Below, in pieces: positions 37,227 through 44,342 of a DNA stretch of 64,000 nucleotides. The translations under genes were made by a program, and so were the position numbers. Location: positions 62,001 through 126,000 of the forward strand of contig NZ_BMZG01000007.1 of NCBI RefSeq assembly GCF_014652675.1, given 5' to 3'. Below the pieces are notes generated by a model. It saw only the letters and a program-made list of their open reading frames with translations. It searched no databases and had not been told where the DNA came from. The DNA is from Formosimonas limnophila (GTDB lineage Bacteria; Pseudomonadota; Gammaproteobacteria; Burkholderiales; Burkholderiaceae). Within the stretch, counting starts at the first letter, position 1; every line of letters begins with the position of its first letter.

Positions 37227-37352
37227 ATGAGTTATAGCCTAAGAATTAAAGATGTGTTCGTTCGAGCATACATTCGTATTCGATTTGGAAAAATCGAGTT
37301 TGTTTGTCAGCACTATCGTTCACGTCCCCATCAGTTAGCGTTATTTAATTGA
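37227..37352 (+). CDS. 41-residue basic protein in the IS
   Basis: The ORF begins MSYSLRIKDVFVRAYIRIRF, continues with GKIEFVCQHY and ends RSRPHQLALFN. It has about nine Arg/Lys residues in 41 and a single cysteine. AAGGAG at 37215-37220 is at good spacing, but it can pair into a hairpin. Its C-terminal QLALF resembles the QL-x-LF ends of small phage and plasmid proteins (recalled, not checked). A terminator follows 11 bp after the stop. Function unknown. Confidence 0.6.
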   Translation: MSYSLRIKDVFVRAYIRIRFGKIEFVCQHYRSRPHQLALFN

Positions 37353-37505
37353 TGTGACTTTAAGCGCACCGTCTTTTGATGGTGCGGTTTTTTCTTTACT
37401 ATTTTGCTTCAAATTATCAGGTAGCCTATCTTTATCAAACTTTGCTATACGCTGCAAAGCCTCATTAAAGCCAACTTTTGGAACTTCCACTGGCTTATTG
37501 CTCAT
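37341..37505 (-). CDS. 54-residue ORF downstream of the transposase
   Basis: The ORF encodes a polar protein starting MSNKPVEVPKVGFNEALQRI, with many lysines near the end. A GAGGTAA site overlaps the transposase stop, so it is probably co-translated with the transposase. Its last 12 bases overlap the 41-residue ORF on the other strand, and the plus-strand terminator lies within its coding sequence. It may be an accessory transposition protein. That is inferred from position only. Confidence 0.65.
   Translation of the reverse strand: MSNKPVEVPKVGFNEALQRIAKFDKDRLPDNLKQNSKEKTAPSKDGALKVTSIK
37363..37394 (+). terminator. Terminator after the 41-residue ORF
   Basis: CGCACC-GTC and GAT-GGTGCG arms flank TTTT, followed by GTTTTTTC on the plus strand. 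Confidence 0.8.
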
Positions 37506-37513
37506 GTATTACC

Positions 37514-38440
37514 TCACTTGTTGATTAACGCTTTATAGGTCAATTTACGCCCTTGAGTTGATTTTAACAGAGAATTAACGCGCTCACCTTCTGACATTTC
37601 ACGACGATTCCAACGCCATGCAAACATCTCGGTGTAACGACCTATGTGTTTATCGCTTGCGTGGTGGTAGATGCCAACAATCGCACGTTTGAAGTGGCCA
37701 AAAGCACCCTCAATTGTGTTTGTGTAAGCATCACCATCTACGTACTGACCCAATGCATGTTTTACCTGCTTGTGCTCGTATTCACGGTGCATCCATTTAA
37801 AATGGCGGCCTTCGTCTGTGTTGACTGTTGCTGTATTGCTGATATTGCTACGAATAACAGGTTTAATAGAAGGCTCGCTTGCACGTTCAATAACATTTAA
37901 ACGCAAATCACCGCCTCGCTCAACCATACCAAATACAACGGTTTTAGACTTAGCAGAGCCAGCACCTTGAGCACCTTTAACACGCTTGTTTGCATGTTTG
38001 TTCTTTTCTTTGCCGCCAACATAGGTTTCGTCAACTTCTACAACGCCGCTTAATTGTGTGTCGCGGCTATCGGTTATAGCTTCACGAATACGATGCAACA
38101 TGAACCAAGCGGTTTTTTGAGTGACTTTAATATCACGGGCTAATTGACAGCTTGAAATGCCTTTCTTGTGATTTGTTGCCAAGTAAATAGCCATAAACCA
38201 CTTAGTCAAAGGCACTTTTGAATCATCGAATATTGTACCCTTGCGAACGCTGAATTTCATTGCGCATTCTTTTTCACCGCACTTGTGTGTACCGTCTTTC
38301 AAATTGTAAACCGACACAGAACCACAGTGTGGGCAAGCAACGCCATTAGGCCAACGAACGGCGCGAAAGTGATCAACACATTTTTTCTCGTCAGAGAAAA
38401 CTTGTATCATTGAAAATAAAGAATCGAATTCTTGAAACAT
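37514..38440 (-). CDS. IS1595-family transposase
   Basis: The 308-residue protein has an N-terminal zinc ribbon (CPHCGSVSVYN, then HKCGEKEC). A helix-turn-helix follows (GISSCQLARDIKVTQKTAW), then a DDE-type core: VEVDETYVGGKEKNKH, TVNTDEGRHFKW and NTIEGAFGHFKRAI. This order is typical of IS1595 (ISXO2-like) enzymes. The start may be 38440 or the Met ten codons in (38410, MIQVFSDEKK). It looks full length and uninterrupted. Confidence 0.95.
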   Translation of the reverse strand: MFQEFDSLFSMIQVFSDEKKCVDHFRAVRWPNGVACPHCGSVSVYNLKDGTHKCGEKECAMKFSVRKGTIFDDSKVPLTKWFMAIYLATNHKKGISSCQLARDIKVTQKTAWFMLHRIREAITDSRDTQLSGVVEVDETYVGGKEKNKHANKRVKGAQGAGSAKSKTVVFGMVERGGDLRLNVIERASEPSIKPVIRSNISNTATVNTDEGRHFKWMHREYEHKQVKHALGQYVDGDAYTNTIEGAFGHFKRAIVGIYHHASDKHIGRYTEMFAWRWNRREMSEGERVNSLLKSTQGRKLTYKALINK

Positions 38441-38486
38441 TTTAGCCGCCGTTGTTTAACCGATGACTAAATTGTACGCTTAAATA

Positions 38487-38512
38487 TTTGTCCAGTCAAG
38501 TATATAATTACC
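38487..38512 (-). repeat. IS terminal inverted repeat, right
   Basis: Read on the minus strand it begins GGTAATTATATACTTGACTG and ends GACAAA. It pairs with 36310-36335. Confidence 0.95.
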
Positions 38513-38520
38513 AAAAAATA
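38513..38520 (+). repeat. Target site duplication, right copy
   Basis: AAAAAATA is identical to 36302-36309. Confidence 0.93.
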
Positions 38521-38623
38521 TGACCAGATATATAATTGGATTTTTGAGCTAATAGATGAGTTTGAGAACTATTTAAAAATGAAATTTTTTTTAAAAGTCG
38601 AATACGCATCTTTATATGAAAAG

Positions 38624-38692
38624 GCCTAACGCGGTAAATGGCAGGCCACCAATAGCATGGCCGATATTGATTGGAGGCGGCAAAAGTTAGGG
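38624..38692 (+). other. attC-like imperfect palindrome
   Basis: GCCTAAC (38624-38630) fits the integron R'' consensus RYYYAAC and contains the TAA stop of the HEPN gene. GTTAGGG (38686-38692) fits the R' core GTTRRR but not the final pyrimidine. Between them GCCACCAAT pairs with ATTGGAGGC (8 of 9). The two flanking arms are uneven in length (14 and 7 bases), which is unlike a textbook attC. No integrase is in the window. Confidence 0.35.
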
Positions 38693-38815
38693 GTTCAATG
38701 AACCGAGGGCGCATTGTGCCGTATATATGGTCGTTGGCAAAGTCACAGTAATAGCCGATTTAGATAGGCTTCACAATGCTCAAAAAATCACATATTACGC
38801 GCTACGAATTAACAG

Positions 38816-39271
38816 GTGATTGATATCAATTCGAAAAAACTAAAAACATCTGCTGTGATATTTACATGGATCGGTCCTGGCTTGATCCTGATGTCTTTTT
38901 ACGTTTTTGTTATCGAATTTATTGAGCGATCAAAACATGAGGTGACCTATGGCGTTGTGGTTCGTGTAGAGGGCGAAAACAAGAGTTATTCGGCGCATGT
39001 TCGATTTGAAGATTTGTCAGGCCAGAGTTTTGTTTTTATAGAGCCTACAGACCATAGAAGGTATGATGTTGGAGAGCGTCTGACTGTCCATTATCCAGTT
39101 AATGAACCAAATCGGGCAGTTTTGCGTCGGACGGCTAACAAAAATTACTGGGGTGGCACGTGGCTGTTGCTGTTTGGCTTGCTTTATAGTTTTTCCGCAT
39201 TTGTGCAAAAGAGAGTTGAAAACGAAGAAGCAGATCAAACAATGGAACTCGATAACCGAGGTGGGGTATAG
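38816..39271 (+). CDS. DUF3592 membrane protein
   Basis: The 151-residue protein has one N-terminal and one C-terminal membrane segment around a beta-rich soluble part. The pattern is TYGVVVRVEGEN, then YSAHVRFED, VGERLTVHYPVNEPNRAVLR, typical of DUF3592. The function of this domain is unknown. The start is a GTG at 38816 with AACAGG upstream, and no ATG fits better. It follows the attC-like site by 123 bp. That gap contains only GGTTCA-A-TGAACC, a small palindrome. Confidence 0.8.
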   Translation: MIDINSKKLKTSAVIFTWIGPGLILMSFYVFVIEFIERSKHEVTYGVVVRVEGENKSYSAHVRFEDLSGQSFVFIEPTDHRRYDVGERLTVHYPVNEPNRAVLRRTANKNYWGGTWLLLFGLLYSFSAFVQKRVENEEADQTMELDNRGGV

Positions 39272-39369
39272 TCTCGTTTCAGCAGATCTGTGAGGCAATG
39301 CTTAAAACTACCGTACATGGCGTTCCACTCATCAAGCTGTACATCAGTGGAAACTTACTCGAAACGCTT

Positions 39370-39684
39370 ATGACCATATCTAATCCGCAACGCAACAACC
39401 CACTCCACGGCCTAACCCTCGAATTCATCCTCACTAAGTTGGTGGCGTACTACGGCTGGGCGGGTTTGTTTGAGCGGATTCCGCTTAAATGCTTTGACCA
39501 TGAGCCGAGCATCAAGTCAAGTTTGAAGCTGTTGCGCAAGACGCCTTGGGCGCGGGAGAAGGTTGAGGGGTTGTATGGGTTTATGCTGCGCGAGGTGCGG
39601 CGTGGTCGGGGCGCGGTTGTCTCTGATGAGGTTGATGACGCTGATGACGGGGTGGATAATCCGTGGCTGAGAAAGTCTGAGTAG
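39370..39684 (+). CDS. VF530 family DNA-binding protein (DUF2132)
   Basis: The core matches VF530: NNPLHGLTLEFILTKLVAYY, then RIPLKCFDHEPSIKSSLKLL and RKTPWAREKVEGLY. Members are small DNA-binding proteins (family knowledge). A 25-residue acidic tail (VSDEVDDADDGVDNP) is extra. I prefer the ATG at 39370 (MTISNPQRN) over 39298, since the family starts near there. Confidence 0.88.
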   Translation: MTISNPQRNNPLHGLTLEFILTKLVAYYGWAGLFERIPLKCFDHEPSIKSSLKLLRKTPWAREKVEGLYGFMLREVRRGRGAVVSDEVDDADDGVDNPWLRKSE

Positions 39685-39759
39685 GTTAAGGCCGATGACT
39701 GACAGGCTGAGGAATGAGTCGAGTGGTACGTTAATAATCAATCAAATGGAGCGTGAGTG

Positions 39760-39954
39760 ATGAAGTGGACAGATACTTTGGATATTGCGATTGAGTTGTG
39801 TGAGGCGCATCCTGAGGTGGATCCTACGACGGTGCGGTTTACTGATTTGCACAATTGGGTGGTGGGGTTGCCTGATTTCGACGATGACCACACGCGTGGT
39901 GGTGAGAAGATTTTAGAGGCGATTCAGCAGGCTTGGATTGACGAGGCGCGGTGA
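39760..39954 (+). CDS. iscX: IscX-like iron-sulfur assembly modulator
   Basis: The 64-residue acidic protein reads KWTDTLDIAIELCEAHPEVD, then FTDLHNWVVGLPDFDDD and ILEAIQQAWIDEA, matching IscX throughout. IscX binds IscS and iron and tunes cluster assembly. The start is the ATG at 39760 (MKWTDTL), right after a GTG. It is not next to an isc operon here. Confidence 0.93.
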   Translation: MKWTDTLDIAIELCEAHPEVDPTTVRFTDLHNWVVGLPDFDDDHTRGGEKILEAIQQAWIDEAR

Positions 39955-40010
39955 TTTGGCCACTGCCCTGAGGTGATTTAGAGGCATCGGCTGAAGTGGT
40001 TGGTGCGGGT

Positions 40011-40259
40011 TTAGCTGGGTTGACTGGTGTATGTGTGGCGCGGGTGTTTGTTTTGCCAGCGTTGCCAAACCTTTTCGTGGAAGAAAAAAGCGAATGCCTG
40101 CACCGTCGGTTCGAGCAAACTGAGGGTGATGGCGGTGAGCCAATCGCCTGTGACGGCGTAGGCGACTGCGGCAGCGACCGTGGTGTGGATGAGGTAGTAG
40201 GTGCCTGTTTTGGCGAGCGTCTGAGCGTTTTGGCGTAGTAGACTGTGTAAGGTGAGCAT
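40011..40259 (-). CDS. DUF2061 membrane protein
   Basis: The 82-residue protein has two hydrophobic helices, with KTGTYYLIHTTVAAAVAYAV and the family-typical ending SLLEPTVQAFAFFFHEKVW. DUF2061 proteins are small predicted membrane proteins of unknown role. The start at 40259 has an AAAAGGAGT site upstream on the minus strand. It converges with iscX. Confidence 0.85.
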   Translation of the reverse strand: MLTLHSLLRQNAQTLAKTGTYYLIHTTVAAAVAYAVTGDWLTAITLSLLEPTVQAFAFFFHEKVWQRWQNKHPRHTYTSQPS

Positions 40260-40382
40260 GATGGACTCCTTTTTGCTGGGTTTGGGTGTAGCTTACCGCA
40301 AAATGCAAACGGATGAAAGTTATTATCGTCTATTTGTCCGATAGTAAAAATTTATGGATTAATGATATAAGGAGTAGTGGCG

Positions 40383-40856
40383 ATGACGGTTCAGCAGGTG
40401 ATTGGTTTGGCGGTGCCTTTGGTGGCGATTTATTTTGGGCTGCAGGTGGTGCAGTCTCTGCGATTGGTGTTTTCATTAGAGGATGCTTCTTCTTTTTATT
40501 TTAGTGCGGTGCTTTATGCCACTACTGCCGTTTGGTTGTGGTTGTTCCCGATGAGCGTGGCGCATCGATTGTTGCCAAAAACGGTGCATAACGACAAAAT
40601 CATAACGAATACGAACCAACTGGCTGTGGCGGGTGTGGCGTTATTGGGGCTGTGGTTGTTTGCCGTTTCGACCCCGAGTGTGCTGTACGTCGTGCTATTT
40701 TCTATCATGGAAAGTGGCAAAGGCATTTCATTTTTTAATCTGCTCATCGAAGATAATAGTAAAGCAGCGATTTTTTTCGCGAATTTTTTGCAGGCGATAT
40801 TCGCTCTGGTCTTGTTGTTTAACGCGCGAAAAATCGCACGACTCATCACCAAATAA
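40383..40856 (+). CDS. Four-helix membrane protein, unrecognised
   Basis: The 157-residue product has four hydrophobic segments (VIGLAVPLVAIYFGLQVVQS; FSAVLYATTAVWLWLFP; LAVAGVALLGLWLFAV; FANFLQAIFALVLLFNA). I see no domain signature. AAGGAG at 40369-40374 favours the ATG at 40383 over a GTG at 40377. It ends 12 bp before sbcB and is probably co-transcribed with it. Confidence 0.72.
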   Translation: MTVQQVIGLAVPLVAIYFGLQVVQSLRLVFSLEDASSFYFSAVLYATTAVWLWLFPMSVAHRLLPKTVHNDKIITNTNQLAVAGVALLGLWLFAVSTPSVLYVVLFSIMESGKGISFFNLLIEDNSKAAIFFANFLQAIFALVLLFNARKIARLITK

Positions 40857-40868
40857 TTCTGAGACGCT

Positions 40869-42296
40869 ATGCACACCTTTCTTTGGCACGATTACGAAAC
40901 TTTTGGTAAAGACACACGCAGCGCGCGCCCTGCGCAGTTTGCGGCGATTCGCACGGATGCGGATTTGAACGAGTTGGGCGAGCCGATTGAGCTGTTTTGT
41001 CAGCCTGCGCCTGATTTTTTGCCTGAGCCTGAGGCGTGTTTGATTACTGGGATTTTGCCGCAGCAGTGTTTGGCTAATGGCGTGCCTGAGCGTGAGTTTG
41101 CGCAGCGGATTTTGCAAGAATTATCCGAGCCAAACACGATTGGGGTGGGTTATAACACGATTCGCTACGATGATGAAATCACGCGGTTTATGTTTTGGCG
41201 CAACCTGATTGAGCCGTATGCGCGTGAGTGGCAGAATGGCTGCGGGCGTTGGGACATCATTGATTTAGCGCGGGTGACGTATGCGCTGCGCCCTGAAGGG
41301 ATTGAGTGGCCAAAGAATGAAGCGGGGTTTACCAGTTTTAAACTGACGGATTTAACCGAGGCGAACGGCATCGCCCACGAAGCAGCGCATGATGCGGTGT
41401 CTGACGTGCGGGCGACCATCGCGTTGGCGCGATTGATTCGGGATAAGCAGCCGAAATTATTTGAGTTTTATTTCAAACTGCGACAGAAAAATGTCGTGTC
41501 TGATGAAATTGGACTGCACTTGTCTGAGCGCAAGCCGTTTTTGCACTTATCGAGCATGTTTCCTGCTGAGCGGGCGCACATGGCGCTGGTTTATCCGCTG
41601 GGTGTGCATCCGACCAATAAAAACGAGGTGATTGTTTGGGACTGTGCTTTTGATCCGACGGTGTTGTTTGCCTTGAATGCGGATGAGATTCGCACACGGA
41701 TGTTCACGCGAGCCGATGAGTTGGCCGATGGCGTGAGCCGTTTGCCGATTAAAACCATTCATCTGAATAAATCACCTGTGGTGGTGTCTAATCTCAAGGT
41801 ATTAGATGCGGCGGCACAAGAACGCTGTGGTTTGGATGTTAGTGCCTGTATGGTAAATGCTGAGAAAGCTGCGCGTGGTGTACAACAGCATGATTTAAGC
41901 GGTGTTTGGGCGGATGTGTTTCATCGGGTGTTCGATGATGTGCCTGATGTAGATGAGGCGTTGTACGCGGGTTTTGTCCCTGCGGAGGAACGACGGTTAC
42001 TGGAGCGGCTGCGCTTGATGACGGCTGAAGAAATCGCACGAGCCAATCCGCACTTTAGTGACGAGCGGCTGGCTGAGTTAGTGTTTCGCTACCGTGCTCG
42101 AAATTTCCCTGAGTCTTTGTCTGCTGAGGAAGCGCAAGAATGGCAGAAACATTGTTTTGAACGACTGCATCCACGCGTTGAGTCATACATTACAGCACTT
42201 GAGACGCTGGCTGAAACACAGGATGATCGCGGGCAAGCGGTGCTCGATGCCTTGTCTGAGTATGTGTTTCAGATTGTTCCTGAAGATGTGTACTGA
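40869..42296 (+). CDS. sbcB: Exodeoxyribonuclease I
   Basis: SbcB degrades single-stranded DNA from the 3' end. The 475-residue protein has the DEDDh exonuclease motifs: LWHDYETFGKD, GVGYNTIRYDDEITRF and EAAHDAVSDVRATIALA. The ExoI-type SH3-like and helical C-terminal regions follow. The length matches E. coli ExoI. The start is the ATG at 40869. Confidence 0.95.
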   Translation: MHTFLWHDYETFGKDTRSARPAQFAAIRTDADLNELGEPIELFCQPAPDFLPEPEACLITGILPQQCLANGVPEREFAQRILQELSEPNTIGVGYNTIRYDDEITRFMFWRNLIEPYAREWQNGCGRWDIIDLARVTYALRPEGIEWPKNEAGFTSFKLTDLTEANGIAHEAAHDAVSDVRATIALARLIRDKQPKLFEFYFKLRQKNVVSDEIGLHLSERKPFLHLSSMFPAERAHMALVYPLGVHPTNKNEVIVWDCAFDPTVLFALNADEIRTRMFTRADELADGVSRLPIKTIHLNKSPVVVSNLKVLDAAAQERCGLDVSACMVNAEKAARGVQQHDLSGVWADVFHRVFDDVPDVDEALYAGFVPAEERRLLERLRLMTAEEIARANPHFSDERLAELVFRYRARNFPESLSAEEAQEWQKHCFERLHPRVESYITALETLAETQDDRGQAVLDALSEYVFQIVPEDVY

Positions 42297-42334
42297 CTTT
42301 TTAGCCGCTAAAGTATTTTTAATGAAGCTCAGGT

Positions 42335-43267
42335 TTAGTCTGTCTCTACAGCACTTTGCAAAGTTTCGAAATGCTGCTTGATTAACTGGCGTAGCCATTG
42401 ATTGGCTGGGTCGTTGTTGTATCGCTCCGCCCAATACAACCTCTGAGAAATCGGTTGCTGCTCATAGGGCACAGGGCGTTGCACCAAGTCTAGTTCTCTC
42501 AAACTGTCTTGCATCAAAATTTTTGGCATCGTGGCGATGAGGTCGGTTTGAGCCAAAATTGGCGCGATGGCTGAAAATTTTGGTACCCAAATCGCTACGT
42601 GCCTTGTTAATCCTGCGTTGATACTGCTCTTTCCAACAGGGTTGTGCGGTGAGTCGCCGACGCGCACGGCAATATGCGAGTGACTTTGCCACAATTCGGC
42701 GGTCCATGTTTGCGATGCCGCTGGATGTTGACGACGCATGTAACACGCCCATTCTAAACCGCCCATGTCACACGATGTTACGCCATCGACCGTGCGCAGA
42801 TGCGCTGGAGCAAGGCAAGCATCGACCTGACCTTCAGCGATTTGCATCAATACTTTATCACCCACGTTGCACCATTCGAGTAGAGCATTGGGTGCTTGCT
42901 GAATAAAGCTCTGTGCAATCAAGGGAAACAAGTTGGGCACGACATCTGGCAGCGCAATACGAAAATTGAGCTTGCTTGTGTGGGGTTCAAAAGTTTCATG
43001 CGGTTGCAAAACCCGCTCAATATTGCGCAGTATCGGGCGAACCTCTTCGACCAATTGCAACGCAAAAGGACTCGGCTGCATTACACCACCAGCCTTGACT
43101 AAGAGCGGGTCGCCCAATTGCTCACGGAGTCGTGCCAATGCGTGACTGATGGCAGATTGGGTGCGGTTTAGGGCTTCGGCGGTGCGCGTCACGCTGCGTT
43201 CATGCATGAGCACTTCAAAGATGAGTAAAAGATTGAGATCAATTCTTCTTAAATCAATTTTGTTCAT
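42335..43267 (-). CDS. LysR family regulator of the SnoaL/oxidoreductase cluster
   Basis: The 310-residue protein has the LysR winged helix (RIDLNLLLIFEVLMHERSVT, then NRTQSAISHALARLREQLGD) and an effector domain with NodD/SyrM/LeuO-branch character. It diverges from the SnoaL operon across 104 bp. That gap holds ATTAA-N14-TTAAT at 43273-43296, a possible LysR operator. Control of the facing operon is inferred from this layout. Confidence 0.9.
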   Translation of the reverse strand: MNKIDLRRIDLNLLLIFEVLMHERSVTRTAEALNRTQSAISHALARLREQLGDPLLVKAGGVMQPSPFALQLVEEVRPILRNIERVLQPHETFEPHTSKLNFRIALPDVVPNLFPLIAQSFIQQAPNALLEWCNVGDKVLMQIAEGQVDACLAPAHLRTVDGVTSCDMGGLEWACYMRRQHPAASQTWTAELWQSHSHIAVRVGDSPHNPVGKSSINAGLTRHVAIWVPKFSAIAPILAQTDLIATMPKILMQDSLRELDLVQRPVPYEQQPISQRLYWAERYNNDPANQWLRQLIKQHFETLQSAVETD

Positions 43268-43272
43268 GGTGT

Positions 43273-43296
43273 ATTAAATTTATTCGTTTGATTAAT
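43273..43296 (+). promoter_or_regulatory. Candidate LysR operator
   Basis: ATTAA and TTAAT lie 14 bases apart in the divergent region just before the LysR start, a partial dyad of the LysR type. Confidence 0.3.
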
Positions 43297-43371
43297 GATG
43301 AGTGTACGATAACAATGGCAGCGTGTCACGTTTTCATTACTGTCTATCCACACTTTTTAAAGGAAATCATC

Positions 43372-43863
43372 ATGAACAAACGAATCTCTGTTTTAGCCGC
43401 CGCACTCTTGGCTGTTGGTGTTTTTTCAGCAACAGCACATGCCAAGCCAATGACTGAGGCACAGGCACGCACTATCATCGCGCCACTTTATAAAAATTTC
43501 ACAGTACCTCAAGGCAATGTAGCCGAAAACGTCAAGGCCGGTACGACAGCCGATTGGCAATCTTGCGTCAACGATACCAAATGTCGTGCTCAAGAAGAGT
43601 CGATTAAATCATTCAGCGGTTTGGCACAAATGATTCCAGATCTGAAGTTAGAAATCAAAGAAATCATTACTCAAGGCAATAAAATCGTCGTCCGTAGTGA
43701 GATGACTGGCACACCAGCGGGTGAGTTCTTTGGGGTGCCTCACACAGGTAAGAGCTTCAAAGTCATGACCATTGACATTCACACTGTCAAAAATGGCAAA
43801 CTTAGTTACACCAATCACTTAGAAGACTGGGCTGGTGCGCTGGGTCAGTTGCGGGCTAAATAA
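43372..43863 (+). CDS. Exported SnoaL-like protein
   Basis: The 163-residue protein has a signal peptide (MNKRISVLAAALLAVGVFSA, cleavage after THA). A SnoaL/NTF2-like fold follows: IPDLKLEIKEIITQGNKIVV, later GTPAGEFFGVPHTGKSF and IHTVKNGKL...HLEDWAGAL. SnoaL-like proteins are alpha+beta cone enzymes or binding proteins. The substrate is unknown. AAAGGAAATC precedes the ATG at 43372. The next gene is a cytoplasmic paralogue. Confidence 0.85.
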   Translation: MNKRISVLAAALLAVGVFSATAHAKPMTEAQARTIIAPLYKNFTVPQGNVAENVKAGTTADWQSCVNDTKCRAQEESIKSFSGLAQMIPDLKLEIKEIITQGNKIVVRSEMTGTPAGEFFGVPHTGKSFKVMTIDIHTVKNGKLSYTNHLEDWAGALGQLRAK

Positions 43864-43911
43864 AAAATTTTCTATTTTACTTCTTAATCATTTCAATCAA
43901 GGAATACGGCC

Positions 43912-44325
43912 ATGAATCCATTTGGACACGACGTTTTAGCACCCTTTTACAAACAAGCGCTCACGGTCAATACCGAAACCACTCCTACTGAGGTACTGAC
44001 AGGTGTATTGGCTGAAGATTTTCAGTCGCAAAACAATAACGAAGTCAAAGACAAAGCCACGTTAATTAAGCAGTTTGAATTTTTGTGGAAGCTCATCCCT
44101 GATTTGAAGTTTGAGCCGAAGCAGAAAGTGGTTGAAGGGAACACTGTCGTTATTCGCAGCATTGCTTCTGGTACACCCAAAGGCAATTTCATGGGAATTG
44201 AATGTGATGGCACTAAATCATTTTGCATTGATACCACAGATATTCACACGATCGAGAACGGTCAAATTAAGCATGTTTATCACATCGAAGACTGGGCGAG
44301 TGCGATGAAACAGCTTAAAGCCTGA
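43912..44325 (+). CDS. Cytoplasmic SnoaL-like protein
   Basis: The 137-residue protein is a paralogue of the preceding one. LIPDLKFEPKQKVVEGNTVV, then GTPKGNFMGI and IHTIENGQI...HIEDWASAM align with it end to end. It has no signal peptide and a Cys-containing GIECDGTKSFCID loop not found in the first. It starts 48 bp downstream and is in the same operon. Confidence 0.85.
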   Translation: MNPFGHDVLAPFYKQALTVNTETTPTEVLTGVLAEDFQSQNNNEVKDKATLIKQFEFLWKLIPDLKFEPKQKVVEGNTVVIRSIASGTPKGNFMGIECDGTKSFCIDTTDIHTIENGQIKHVYHIEDWASAMKQLKA

Positions 44326-44342
44326 TCAATTGGGGGGCTTTT

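Larger units (their letters stand above)
36310..38512. mobile_element. IS1595-family element with passenger genes
   Basis: The 2203-bp element is bounded by 26-bp imperfect terminal inverted repeats (24 of 26 match) and flanked by the 8-bp duplication AAAAAATA, the size expected for IS1595. It holds a transposase and a 54-residue ORF on the minus strand. On the plus strand are a 161-residue coiled-coil/winged-helix ORF, a 24-residue hydrophobic ORF, a structured RNA segment and a 41-residue basic ORF. All parts look intact, so insertion was probably recent. Confidence 0.95.
36170..38629 (+). pseudogene. HEPN-type gene fragment split by the IS element
   Basis: Before the IS, one frame from about 36170 reads NYQIELPAKVLINELVDNRN followed by AIAHGRDSPISIG. 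RNAIAHG is the RNxxxH-type motif of HEPN ribonuclease-like domains (the RiboL-PSP/MAE_28990-type group is the best guess). Removing the IS and one target copy joins the two sides in frame as SSELRKKYDQIYNWIFELID, ending at TAA 38627-38629. The N-terminus is missing at the purL relic junction. HEPN proteins often act in toxin-antitoxin or phage defence. This one is dead. Confidence 0.75.

Noticed and set aside
38690-38704. tRNA T-arm-like GGTTCAATGAACC
   Set aside because: It is a simple palindrome. No acceptor stem, anticodon arm or CCA-side pairing lies around it.
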